Shown here: piece by piece, positions 1 to 10,104 of the stretch
Numbering within the stretch: position 1 is the stretch's first letter
Layout: the number at the start of each line of letters is the position of its first letter
NCBI GenBank assembly: GCA_914767715.1
Contig: OU612069.1
Coordinates: forward strand, 4,900,001 to 4,964,000
Reading direction: 5' to 3'
Origin: Membranipora membranacea
Taxonomy: Eukaryota; Bryozoa; Gymnolaemata; Cheilostomatida; Membraniporidae
Length of the DNA: 64,000 bases
Notes under the pieces: model-generated
What the model was told of the DNA's origin: nothing
Seen by the model: only the letters and a program-made list of their open reading frames with translations
Database searches by the model: none
Made by a program: the position numbers and the translations under genes

Positions 1-129
1 AAACAAAAACATACAAACAATGCATATTTGTCTGATCTCCAATATTGTATGGGCAGAGGACTGTTATTGCCAGGTGGATCATCGCATCCTGAACTTGTCG
101 TGGGGGTCTACTCACTTTTTGGTTGTGAT
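1..129 (+). CDS. Possible exon, unrecognised protein
   Basis: An open frame runs from the window edge to a good splice donor (GTGAGT) at 130, ending at a codon boundary. The last residues read LLLPGGSSHPELVVGVYSLF. The left limit is unknown because the window starts here. I do not recognise the protein. The exon at 30922-31032 has a loosely similar start (LVPGGGEVSHHKESLVLYRS), so the two may be diverged relatives, but this is only an impression. No start codon or stop is assigned. Confidence 0.35.
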
Positions 130-1622
130 GTGAGTAACTTTTGTTCATTGCGCTTTACCCACTGTGCGTACTAGCTGCGAGACAATTCACACTCAATTAG
201 GGTTGTTATATCCTAATGCTATGCGAATATTCTAGAGATTTGTTAGTTATCTAGTTTAATAACAATAAAAGGCTTGAAAACAAAGCCCTCCTCAGCTTGT
301 GGTTGAAAATGTTGAAAATAAGACTATCGTAATGCATCCAGATATGATGACTCTGTGTCCAAATTTCACACTATTTGACTCACTACATTATTATTTATTT
401 TCAGTATGGAAACATGATGACATCTGACGTAACCTCTATAGCTCAACACTTTGTCGTGCATTGACCATGACGCCATTTTGGAGTCGGAAAGTATCAGATA
501 ACGGTATGTCATTTCACAATTTTTGCACTGTATTTGAAAAGTGATGTTGCAAGGGGAGTGGTCAAGGGAGCTCGCCAACTGTTTTATTCAATACCCCAGG
601 GTATTTCAACACAGGATTATATATAATCTGTAAAACAAAGGTCCCCTAAAGTCCAATTTCCAATAACTACCAGAGAAATTTAATCTTATCAGGTCAATGA
701 TGACATTATAACATTTAACTAAATTTGCTATGAAATCCTGGACAAAATACCATAGAGAATTTTGATGATATAATATAGATGATTAGATGCCTACCTGCCT
801 GGTCTCATTGAACCCAAGAAATTTGCAGCACCATACTAATGCTTGCTGCTAATGCTGCTTAGAGTGTTATAACCCTCATATTGCAGTTCAAGAAACGTAT
901 TTCCTTTAAATTTATTTGACTTTTTCAAAATTTACAGGGACGCGAAAAAAGGTGTAGCTTTAGGTGATGATAAATATCAAATTTTGTGTTTAGCATGTCT
1001 GTCATGGAGGCAAGTTCACCCCTAGGGTTACCTCATGTGAACCCTTTAGCGTGTGATATTCAAAACTGTTCAATAGTACACATATGTAGGCCAAAGGTAC
1101 ACACTATGTACCCCAAGGGTACCTATGTCATATGAACCCTAAAAATCTGGGCAACCGTAAAGTTGTTGCCAACAAATACAATCAATGATGCATTGATGAA
1201 TGAAGACCAAATAGATTGCCCATTGATATTTACGGAGAGGTCTGCACATACTGACAAAGCTTCCCAGTAGATTGCTCATGGTGAAGGCTCCATAGTGGCA
1301 AATCTTCCACGATGAGGAATCTGCTATGTTTAGATTGTACAAACGTCATTATCTGTCTAGTTGTCCATTTGTGCTATTGATATATAAACCTATCAGAGTT
1401 AATAACATGATATGTTTCGTAGTTGTCTCAGCTCCCACAAAAGAAGGGAAACCCCTTGACCTTTATAGCACAATACTGGTAACTATAAAGTTTATCGAAA
1501 TAGGATTAATCATATCTGCATGATGTTCCAAGCCGAACAAGGATATAGTTTCCTAACATATCGAACAAAGCATGTTTTCTTATCTGTGGTACACATTCAA
1601 TTTTATTTTTTGTCGAATTTAG
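130..1622. other. Gene-free stretch, no clear content
   Basis: AT-rich sequence between two possible exons of the same strand, so it may be intron. Short frames exist on both strands, but none has convincing codon use or paired splice sites. No transposon ends were found. Confidence 0.4.
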
Positions 1623-1786
1623 GACCTGTTGGTGACAGTGTTCACATAGCCAGTGGGAGTGATTGTGGAGGTACCAACCAAATATCTCCTTGTGATGGCG
1701 CATTAGAATGTTTCACCATCAAACAACATGCAAATGAAAGGAGGATATACTTCAGCGCTATTTCATCCACTTGTCCCAACCATCGG
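1623..1786 (+). CDS. Possible exon of a cysteine-containing, perhaps secreted protein
   Basis: A pyrimidine-rich tract and AG acceptor end at 1622, and a GTAAGT donor follows at 1787. The exon takes two bases of a codon begun upstream and ends at a codon boundary. The encoded ~54 residues contain four cysteines, including the run SDCGGTNQISPCDGALECF, which suggests a disulphide-bonded extracellular region. It could belong to the same gene as the exon ending at 129, but the intervening exons are not visible. I cannot name a family. Confidence 0.4.
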
Positions 1787-2228
1787 GTAAGTGTTTTAGA
1801 ACAAAATTATACACTCTTGAAACCTGGTAAGTTTGAGTGTGTGTCATACCTCATGATGACTTTGAACATGAAAGTTTAATTTCTCAATTTATTATAGTCA
1901 AAGTAGCTGTGTACTGACTTTCCAGACCAGAGTAATTGCTATACAAAATTCAACCCGCTCCGAAATGAGGCAAAATGCCATTTTATGACAAAGTTATTAT
2001 CTTAATAATACTAAATGTGGTTCGTAATGAGAAAACAGAGAGGCTTGTTTATAATAAAATATAATTTTTTGTAACATTGTAGGTCTTGTTTTGTTAAGGC
2101 AGAGAGTTTCTGGTAACATCAAGCAGCTCATTCTAAGGTCAGTCAGTATCTATCAGTATCTACCGAAACATCAGTTATCAGATAAGTGTTTGAAGGACAA
2201 TGTGGTGCCATATTGTCAAAAGTTTCAT

Positions 2229-3343
2229 TCACTTATGGCTCATCGTTTTAAGTGGTGCTAAAAAACGCAAACATAGTTCAATGTTTCTTGTGAACACTAA
2301 GGACAGGTTTGCAGGTGCCAAGCTCTTGTGTTCTCTGTAGTGATCCCTTTCGAGATCATCAAGTTTTGCTTGGTACCTTGACTCCACAGCTTTTAATTTA
2401 TCTTTTATTTCCCTATACAATAGTTGGTATCCTACTTTCGCAACTCTGTTTTGGGGGTTCTTCTTGCATTCTTTTCGATTCTTTAGGTAATTCTTAAATT
2501 GTAGTGCTGAAGTTTTGACCTCAAATGTCCATAACTCTATCAACGCTTGCTCATCTAAAAAGAGAATTCACATTATAATCAAATCTGACAGTGTTTATAT
2601 TGCAAAAGATAAATTTACTTGTTTCTATTATGTAGGGATGAAACTCATTGACACAATTACAAACAACATCAATACAGTACATGGTTGACTGTCGTGTGTG
2701 ATGCCTACTAACTGAACTCACTAAGGGCTACCTAATCATCCAACGTCTAAAATCATGTGAGTTTTCTTGTTGCAAACTATAGTTCCCTAGTTGATCCACA
2801 ATACCAAACACAGTGTTAGCAGCATCGAACTGCTAATGGTCCTGTTAATATGAGTAAAAATTTATGCTCACCCGCTGTCCAGGTTTGTCCATCTTTTTTG
2901 CCCTTGCCATCATGAGCTAGAAATAAAAATATCGACTAGTAGCATAAAACTTGTGTCATTTGGAAGCAACAGTTTGTACCAGCTATCAAATTCACATGTT
3001 GGGCATGAGGCATTATATCAACTCGCTATGAAACCGGAACTCAAGATCTATGTCAAAAGACGCTTTGTTATGATCATGAGGGAGTGAGGGTTTTTTTTGT
3101 CATTAAACGAGGTGAGGCAGGGATCAAATCTAATGCGTTGGTACAGAAATAGAGAGCTGACACTGATTCAATATTTACCATATTCCTACCTCATAGCACA
3201 TTTAACCCGAGCTGTTCTCTCTTGGCCTTTATAACCATGTAACCCATGATAGATGCATATGGACATGATAGACTTGATATATATTTATTTTTACTTACCA
3301 GTAGCCGAAACTTCAGGAGAGGCAGGTACATCATCTGACTTTC
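2229..3343 (-). CDS. Myb/SANT-like DNA-binding protein, 5' end missing
   Basis: Three exons on the minus strand join with matching phase: 3299-3343, 2872-2916 and 2229-2554, where the stop is reached. All junctions are AG/GT. The joined protein reads through WTADEQALIELW and continues with KVGYQLLYREIKDKLKAVES. This is the W-x2-[DE]E-x3-LI-x-[IL]W pattern and basic helical tail of the trihelix or Myb/SANT-like fold that binds DNA. The first 29 residues are an acidic and glycine/lysine linker. A helical, charged stretch (AVESRYQAKLDDLERDHYRE) follows the domain and could be a coiled coil. No start codon was found; the first exon lacks one base of a codon, so at least one exon lies upstream. 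Proteins of this type often accompany Harbinger-like transposons or are host genes derived from them; neither can be shown here. Confidence 0.65.
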
Positions 3344-4380
3344 CTATGTGAACAAGAAATCAGAAGTCATTGAACAGCGAAAGTTATAGGTAAGTAAACA
3401 TTTTATTTCTCTTGGGTGAACCTAATGGTCGCATTACTATCCATTCTCTTGGCCTTTATAAACATTTAATCAAACAAAATATATGCTCAGTTCATTAAAA
3501 GTATTGGCTGATTTTGGTGATTATCTCCTCCTGACCAAACTTTGAACTTCACTCTAGGGAAGTGTATTTAACATGGGTGAACTAAACCCACACATAATTA
3601 TGTATTATACCAATATAAACCCAATGAGCCACAATAATATTTAAAAAAATATTATTTCTCAAAGAAATCTACAAAAAACAGCCGTTACTATCAAAGTAAT
3701 GTATCGCACACCTATTTCCAATAGTCCGATTACTTGCAAATTTTTTTTAGTTATTCAGAATAGGTCTGTCCAGATATGCCGATTTTTGCATCATTGTAAG
3801 TTGCATGCAAGCAAAATGTAACATGTATATCTGTTTTTTGAAAGTATGCCTGATGTGTGCTTACGATTGCGCATTACACCAGAGACCTTAGCCTTTGATA
3901 TACTCTCTTTGTCTAAACAAAGCCTCTTCTATAACAAGCTTTCAATTCAATCGATGTATGAGGCACAATAATCCTATGTCCCAAATGCAGCAAGTACAAT
4001 TATCTGCTACTGGTAGCCTAATACTGTGATTACCAAAGATTATAAATTGTTAATACTACATTTTACAAAATATTCTGATCAAGAATTACATGATTCGAAT
4101 TCAGTAATTTAGCAGGAAATCTCATCATTCAACTTCAAATGTGGAAATAAATCTTAGGCACAAATGGTCTTGATTGGTTTCCCATCTAATTCAATGATTA
4201 ATATCTCAACAAAATTTTTATTCATGTGTAGTTTAGTTGTAATTTCATGTATATATAGGTTTTTTCACCTTTGTCAAACATTTGATCGTCTAGAAAGTGC
4301 TGGAGTTTTATAATATTCAATCGACTTGCTCCACGACCAGTAGAGCCTCCTGAGTCAAGCTACTAGAAGTGCATGGCAAG
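3344..4380. other. Gene-free stretch
   Basis: AT-rich DNA upstream of the Myb/SANT-like gene, which must have at least one more 5' exon somewhere. I found no exon with a usable donor on the minus strand here and no repeat with clear ends. Confidence 0.4.
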
Positions 4381-4505
4381 CTAGTGCAACCATAGTCTAA
4401 GTGCTCAGACTCCAAGGCGCAGGGAGTTGCTTGCGCAAACTATAATAGTTTGCGCAAGTAACTCCCTGCGCCTTGGAGTCTAGGCACTTAGACTAGTGCA
4501 ACCAT
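4381..4505. mobile_element. 99-bp fold-back element flanked by 13-bp direct repeats
   Basis: Positions 4395-4493 form an almost perfect palindrome. The left arm begins gtctaagtgctcagactcca and the right arm mirrors it, ending cttagac, with only a few mismatches and the centre at about 4444 (actataatagt). The palindrome is flanked on both sides by ctagtgcaaccat (4381-4393 and 4493-4505). A hairpin inside a direct repeat is what insertion with target-site duplication would leave, although 12-13 bp is longer than usual for most DNA transposons. It has no coding capacity. Confidence 0.7.
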
Positions 4506-6326
4506 GATGCGAATGGCTATTATTATTATTATTATAATCTCACATGACACATGCCTCCAAAATATACTGACTCTGTGGGTTCGGAAAGATCTTCTTTGAA
4601 ATTTTGTGATGGCTTATTTAGTCAACACAAACGGGTATGAATCTTTCAATTTAGAAATTGTGGTTAAAATAGATTATATTTTATTAGCTTCGATTGTTTG
4701 ATGCAGAAAGCGTGCTATCAAGAATGAGATGGATTTAAGAGTTGGTGACATACGTTAGAGTGTCAGTTTCACAGCGCGAATGCGTTTGAGGTCATGGGTT
4801 TTGTTAGCCCCGAGAGCTTGTCATTTGGGATGCATGGGTTTCTCTTTGATTATAGATTATAGCAAGAAGCTGATCTATGAATACTGAATTGCAATCTAAC
4901 TATTATGATAAATGGAAGGTTACCAAAATATGTGCATATCTTGGCACTGAGCATAGGGATTCATAAGTTAAAATTGAGATAGGAGCTGGAAAGTGTTTGG
5001 GGTTTGGGGTTTGGGGTAATTCATTATGCTAGCAATATCAATTGTAAGCAGAGGCTGTACACGCAGCATTCTTCTCATTGAGTGTTATCATTTGTTGCTA
5101 TTCACAATAAAATATCTAATTGTGTGGCTAATTAAAATTGTTTTTAAAAACAGGAGGACACGCTATTGTTTGGTGACAAGATTGAGTCAACATAATCTCA
5201 TAATTGTGTTGGTTTGTGATGGTTTGTGTTGTTGCAATGTCTCTCTGTTTAGTCATACAATCAAAAGATTTACTATGTAGTGCTCTCATATTTACAGGTA
5301 GGCATACTAGTAGTGATTGCTTATTTATTTATTTATAGAGGCTTACAAAAGGATGGCTAATAATTTAGGTTAGCACAATACAATTTTGAATATTATCATG
5401 GGCTAAGGCCCCTGTAACTCCTTGCTCTCTGTATGGTATCACAACCATTAACACAGTGAGCAATATCCTCATGACAGTAGATACAATAGTAAAAACCTTC
5501 CATACTGTGATTTATCTAGATACCCAACTAACTATATTGACTTCAAGCTGTTGATGGCATATGGCCGAGGAGCTATTGGTGACTGCATTTGGAAAACTTC
5601 TAACTCAAATTAAGCTGCAAAACAAAATCCCTCCCCTGCCTTCTCTGGTCTTCTCCTGATTGATTTGATTGATTTATTACATATCACAGACAATATTATT
5701 ACCAGGGCTCTCAACCACTCAGATTTAGCCCGAGTTACTCAATTTTTTGGGTTCAACTCAGGCTTCTCAGGGGATTTTAAAATGTGAGCTAAAACTCAGA
5801 TTTTGCTCGTTGGCAGAGATGAATAATATATAAACAATGCTAAATGTTGCCTTACAATAATTTATGTCATATTATTAATGAATGATCAGGTATTAGATTC
5901 TAGTTGTGATAAGCTATGCTCTCACTGCGCTACCTATTCAAGTCATTTATGTGAGATTCCAATTTGTATTTGAGAACGCTTTTAAAATTTAGCTTGTAAT
6001 GAACTTGACATGATTGAATGAACCTAGTCTTTAATTTGAATATCAACACATTACACCCAACTTGCCTTTCTGTCAAAGCATCTCGGTTCAGACTGAGATG
6101 ACATCAAACTTTTGCATGTGAATAATGTGTGGTATTTGTTCTGGGTATTTGATTTCATTTGTGATAAGCTATGCTCTTATTGCTCTCCCAGTGATTTGCA
6201 AATAGATTATTATGGCTAAATAGAAATTTGAATTTTAGGAATGTTACAAAAGTCATTTGGCAGGTGAACCGGATAAATCCAGGCAATGATTTCAATAGCA
6301 TCACATTACATCAATTATATGCCTTT
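4506..6326. other. Gene-free stretch
   Basis: AT-rich sequence with an (ATT)n run near 4515 and three copies of a GGGGTTT motif near 4995. No gene, transposon end or structured RNA could be supported. Confidence 0.4.
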
Positions 6327-6747
6327 CTACCCTGCAGGGGCGTATATTCTAAAAATTTTCACCCACTGACTTTTTAGAGATGAGCATAATGATCGGGCGC
6401 AGCCCGATCCACACGCCGTAGGCGTGGCGGGGAGGGTGTGGGAGGGGCGCTTAAGCGCCCTCCCACCACGGAAATTTTTGCATATCGGTAGCAAAATAGT
6501 GCAAGCAGAGAGGTATTTCAATAGCTCACTGAGCTGTTGGGTACTTTCAGAAAACAACTCAATAGCAGTAGAAGATTACAGTAAAAATGCTCCAGTTATA
6601 AAGCACCCATTTGAAAAAAAACTGTCCTTGATGGGATTTGAACCCACAACAATCTGATTATAAGGCAGACGCTCTACACACTGAGCTATTCAGCCACTCA
6701 CGAAAATCCTTGGGCCGTGAGTGCTAATATACGCCACTGCTACCCTG
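6327..6747. mobile_element. hAT-like MITE, 405 bp, with 8-bp target-site duplication
   Basis: The element runs 6335-6739. It begins CAGGGGCGTATATT and ends AATATACGCCACTG, imperfect terminal inverted repeats of the CAG..CTG form. Both sides carry the same 8 bp, ctaccctg (6327-6334 and 6740-6747). An 8-bp duplication with such termini is the hallmark of hAT superfamily insertions. There is no transposase, so it is non-autonomous. Inside lie a GC-rich stretch with small palindromes (gcgcttaagcgc and similar, 6394-6465) and a tRNA-like sequence on the minus strand, making it a composite. Confidence 0.8.
6625..6697 (-). other. tRNA-like sequence inside a MITE (tRNA-derived, not a working tRNA)
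   Basis: Read on the minus strand, 73 bases contain an A box (TAGCTCAGTGTGTAGAGC), a paired D arm, an anticodon arm whose loop CTTATAA would give UAU (isoleucine), and a T arm with GGGTTCAAATCCC. The acceptor stem does not close: only about four of seven positions can pair. This fits a tRNA-derived SINE head or a tRNA pseudogene carried by the surrounding element rather than a functional tRNA gene. Confidence 0.55.
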
Positions 6748-7061
6748 GCGGCTCGATTCGTCAGCCTTTAAAACAATATTTTTACAAACATATTTTTACA
6801 TCATGGGGATTCATTTTGACCTGTGGCGATGGCCTTGGTTAGTCCATACGAATTGGTTCATCTGGATCAAATCTAAAATTATTTACGATTTTATGTTTAC
6901 AAGCAATGCTCTAGGTTTTTATTGATTTACTAGCTATCACAAACATGAAATGTTGTGAGAAAAGGATGCATATACTTTGTCATTAAAAGAGCTTGCTACT
7001 AATGTATGGAACTTGCATTTGAGGGCATCGCTCTAGGAAATTTTGTATGATGTGATGCTCA

Positions 7062-7367
7062 TCAGCAGAACAGCACAATAATATCGAGGTCGCCTACGTC
7101 AAGCCTCAAATTCTTGGCAACATTAAAAACTTTTCTTAGTAATTTCTTGTCTATGGTACATATGCTCGTGTGCAAAACAGGCAGACAATACATCAAGAGG
7201 GAAACTACAAAACTTTTGAACATCATGGAAGCTAATGGCTTTGTACTTAGATGCAACATTTTTTTAACAACATACATTCTTTGACTTGCTTTGCCAGCTA
7301 TTCTTTGCACATAATCTTCAAATCCCAGGTATTTCACCCGACAATGTTTCGGTACCATCTCAGACAT
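7062..7367 (-). pseudogene. Non-LTR retrotransposon reverse transcriptase fragment
   Basis: An open frame of 101 residues contains VKYLGFEDYVQRIAGKASQR followed by FKSFVVSLLMYCLPVLHT. This is the pattern just beyond the catalytic core of LINE reverse transcriptases (KYLG.., then a helical segment with repeated Ala/Lys, then SFV..LL.Y..P). The YxDD core, the endonuclease and the 3' end are absent, so this is a truncated relic. No flanking duplication was identified. Confidence 0.6.
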
Positions 7368-8452
7368 ACCCTCAGCTGTTTATGCTCAGGGCGTTTTACA
7401 CCATTAAAGTAGCACTATGGGACATGCTAATATCAAAACTAAGGTTTCGAATCCTCCCAGGTTGAGAGCCCTGATATTTCATAATCAAATAGTAACTAGA
7501 AACCAGAAGTATTTTATATCTGATATCATATGCCTTCATAATAACAATACTACTACTATTAAGGCTTCTTTGAGGGAAGCACTACCAAATCTATTCTTAA
7601 AAATTTTACTTGAAAGACAGTAATTTATGTTTGAAACAACCCTAATAATCTTCAATAATTTTTAATTGACATTGTTTCCTCAATCAATCCTTGTTTAAAA
7701 TGTGATAGTGTCAGGCCTTCTTGTGTATTTCTTAGGATTGAAATATTTCATAATTGTTTGATGGGTATCCCTGGCTTAAATTTAATTCATATCACTGGGC
7801 AAGGTCGGTTGACACAAGTACCAGTAGATGAATTATGCGTCCTCATTTAATCCCCCCACTCAAAAACTTTGACCCCATCCAGCAAAAATTAGAACCAGTA
7901 GTATTGAATTTGGATTGGAAATAGTAAATCAAATATCTATCGCTACCTATTCTCTTGCTATCTTGCAAGTATAAGGGTTTACGGAGAGTTATTTAACAAG
8001 ATTGACACAATCTGCTTGGTGCTTGTAGTTTGAAATAAAATCTGTATACAGGGAGTACTTGTATGCTGGTATAATTTCTGATATTTGGAGACATTCAATT
8101 TTGATGCTAGATTCTTCCTCTTCCTCATTTAAGTTTGTATGTTTACCTGGATACAAGGACGGATTATGATAAATAAGGCAAAGTGGGATAACTTCTAACT
8201 CATATTAAGTACGACATTGTATGAAAATGAGAAGATAACTCTACAGCAACTTGAAGCCAAAATACTTTTAATGAACTGAGTGGCTCAAAAAATGGTGTAC
8301 CAGATTCTTACAATGCAAAATTTTTGTTTTTTGGTACCGGCTAACAAATTCATGCGGCGGCATTATAATGAATGTTTAATTCATACAGATTTTTATATTT
8401 TGGCCATTATATAAGATATACTGCCTGAATACAAGCTGTAGCAGGAAAAAAA
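7368..8452. other. Gene-free stretch
   Basis: Lies between the LINE relic and the 3' end of the minus-strand gene whose stop is at 8453. Short frames on the plus strand (for example 7417-7623) have no splice context. No repeat ends seen. Confidence 0.35.
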
Positions 8453-10104
8453 TTATTTGTGGTGAGGCTGTATACTGACTCTCGTGATCCTGACTGGGCA
8501 TGTACCCTCAGAATATCCAAAAAGGTCTATTAAAACTTCGAATCCAAGGCTCTCATAGTCTCTCTTGATGGATACCCAGTGTCGCTCGGCCTCCTTTTCC
8601 ACCTGTTTCATATTGCAATTCCTAAAAATAAATTTGGTCTCTATATTTTAAAGAAAAAATGAATTCAAACATATCAAGAGCCACAACTGACCTTTCAAGT
8701 TAACCTTTGACAAGCCTTACTTTTAATCTACAACACTATTTATCTCATAATGGAAATTGAGGTCACAAACTAACTAACTCTAACTCTTATGATAGCAGCC
8801 ATCGTGAGGTCTTAATGACATAGATTTCATGCAATCAATGCACTATGAAAGTAAACTCTTCCCAGTTAATGGCCAGATTAATACGCAACCCTAAATATTG
8901 TTTTTTAATGAAATATAATATACCTCATGTTACGGACACTTCCATGTCCACAGACACTATCTTCTTCACTGTCATGAAACACGATAGCCCCATTCTCTAG
9001 AGTAGTGTACCAAACACCTGGCCCATGCTTAATGTAGTCAGCAATACGTTTTAATGTCCATACGGTTGCCATCTGTAATAAAGTAAAATATTTGTTGCAA
9101 TGGAATGCATTCAAATCTATTCCGGAGATTTTAGCGTCTTATCTTATCTATCCAAAGCTATCTAGTGATACCAAAAAAGTATGAGGTGTTATTATCTTAC
9201 TACAGCAGAGTAAAACGATATCCTGGCTAGACTGCAGTATGGGAGCCTCTCATTCCATTCATCAACTTACCTTTTTCTCTGACATAAACTTTCGCGTCAG
9301 AATCGTTCTGCTGTTTTTTGGTTTACTCAGTCTCAAATCTGCTGCTGCCAGAGATACCATTGAGTCCTTAGATTTAGAAGCTGTTGCATCAATGATGATC
9401 TTGTATCGTCTCTCTTCATCTTCAATGGCACTCCTAGACTGCATGCGAGTGATAGATGTCAGCAGGTAGTTCATATTCTGACGATTACTACATTCCCCAA
9501 AGCCTCTGCAATCGCAAATTGGTTAAAAAATGTATTTACCATCTCAACCTGCCAATGTTAGGTTGTAATGAAAATGGAACAGTAAAGCACTGCACATAAT
9601 TTTATAGTGTCATGTCCAATTATGAACATGTTATCAAATTATTTATACAAGGGTAATGTCAATGATTATCTCAAGTCTACTAGTTTCAATCTCTGGTATT
9701 AAATTTTAATGTAAAATTGTCCTCCACAGCGATAGCCCACTAGATTAATAATTAACTCTAATTAGCTCTATGTATGTAACCAACGCTTCGACTTATTAGT
9801 TACTCACCTCAAGTCATGGAACTGTCCCTCTTCCGCTTCTACAGCTACAGTCAGAAGAGATATATACCTGTACATCAATGGCATATGAGCGATTACAGAA
9901 TGATATGGAGCCCCGAATATCTTTCTGAGAGAGGCAGCTGGATTCTTCGGTTTTCCAAAGATTATTTCGTTTCCTGTCGCAAACTCCAAGACCTTCAGCT
10001 GAAAGCGTAAGACCTTGGTTTCGGTTCTCTTATGGTCCACCTCATATGCCATTTCCTGTATTTGGCACAGGCTGTACAGGGTCTTATAGATATGCCTGCA
10101 TTGA
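8453..10104 (-). CDS. C-terminal part of a large uncharacterised metazoan family protein (last four exons)
   Basis: Four exons join in phase on the minus strand: 9808-10104, 9271-9505, 8924-9072 and 8453-8621, ending at a TAA. They give about 282 residues. The first contains ATGNEIIFGKPKNPAASLR, KIFGAPYHSVIAHMP and VEAEEGQFHDLR. The next contains the charged run ITRMQSRSAIEDEERRY. The last two hold HGPGVWYTTLENGAIVFHD and YESLGFEVLIDLFG. From memory of large cnidarian/sponge families of unknown function, the FG-x4-H-x3-H-x-P and E-x2-E-x2-F pattern follows a CEPLHD-x-K block. That block is present on the same strand at 26231-26428. I infer that these are the last exons of that gene: the first exon here needs two leftover bases, which the exon at 23192-23411 supplies. 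Function is unknown; a transposase-derived origin is possible but unproven. Confidence 0.6.

Noticed and set aside
4985-5020. Telomere-like GGGGTTT repeats
   Set aside because: Only three copies, in ordinary AT-rich DNA; too short to mean anything.
6625-6697. Functional isoleucine tRNA gene
   Set aside because: The acceptor stem does not pair and the sequence lies inside a mobile element.
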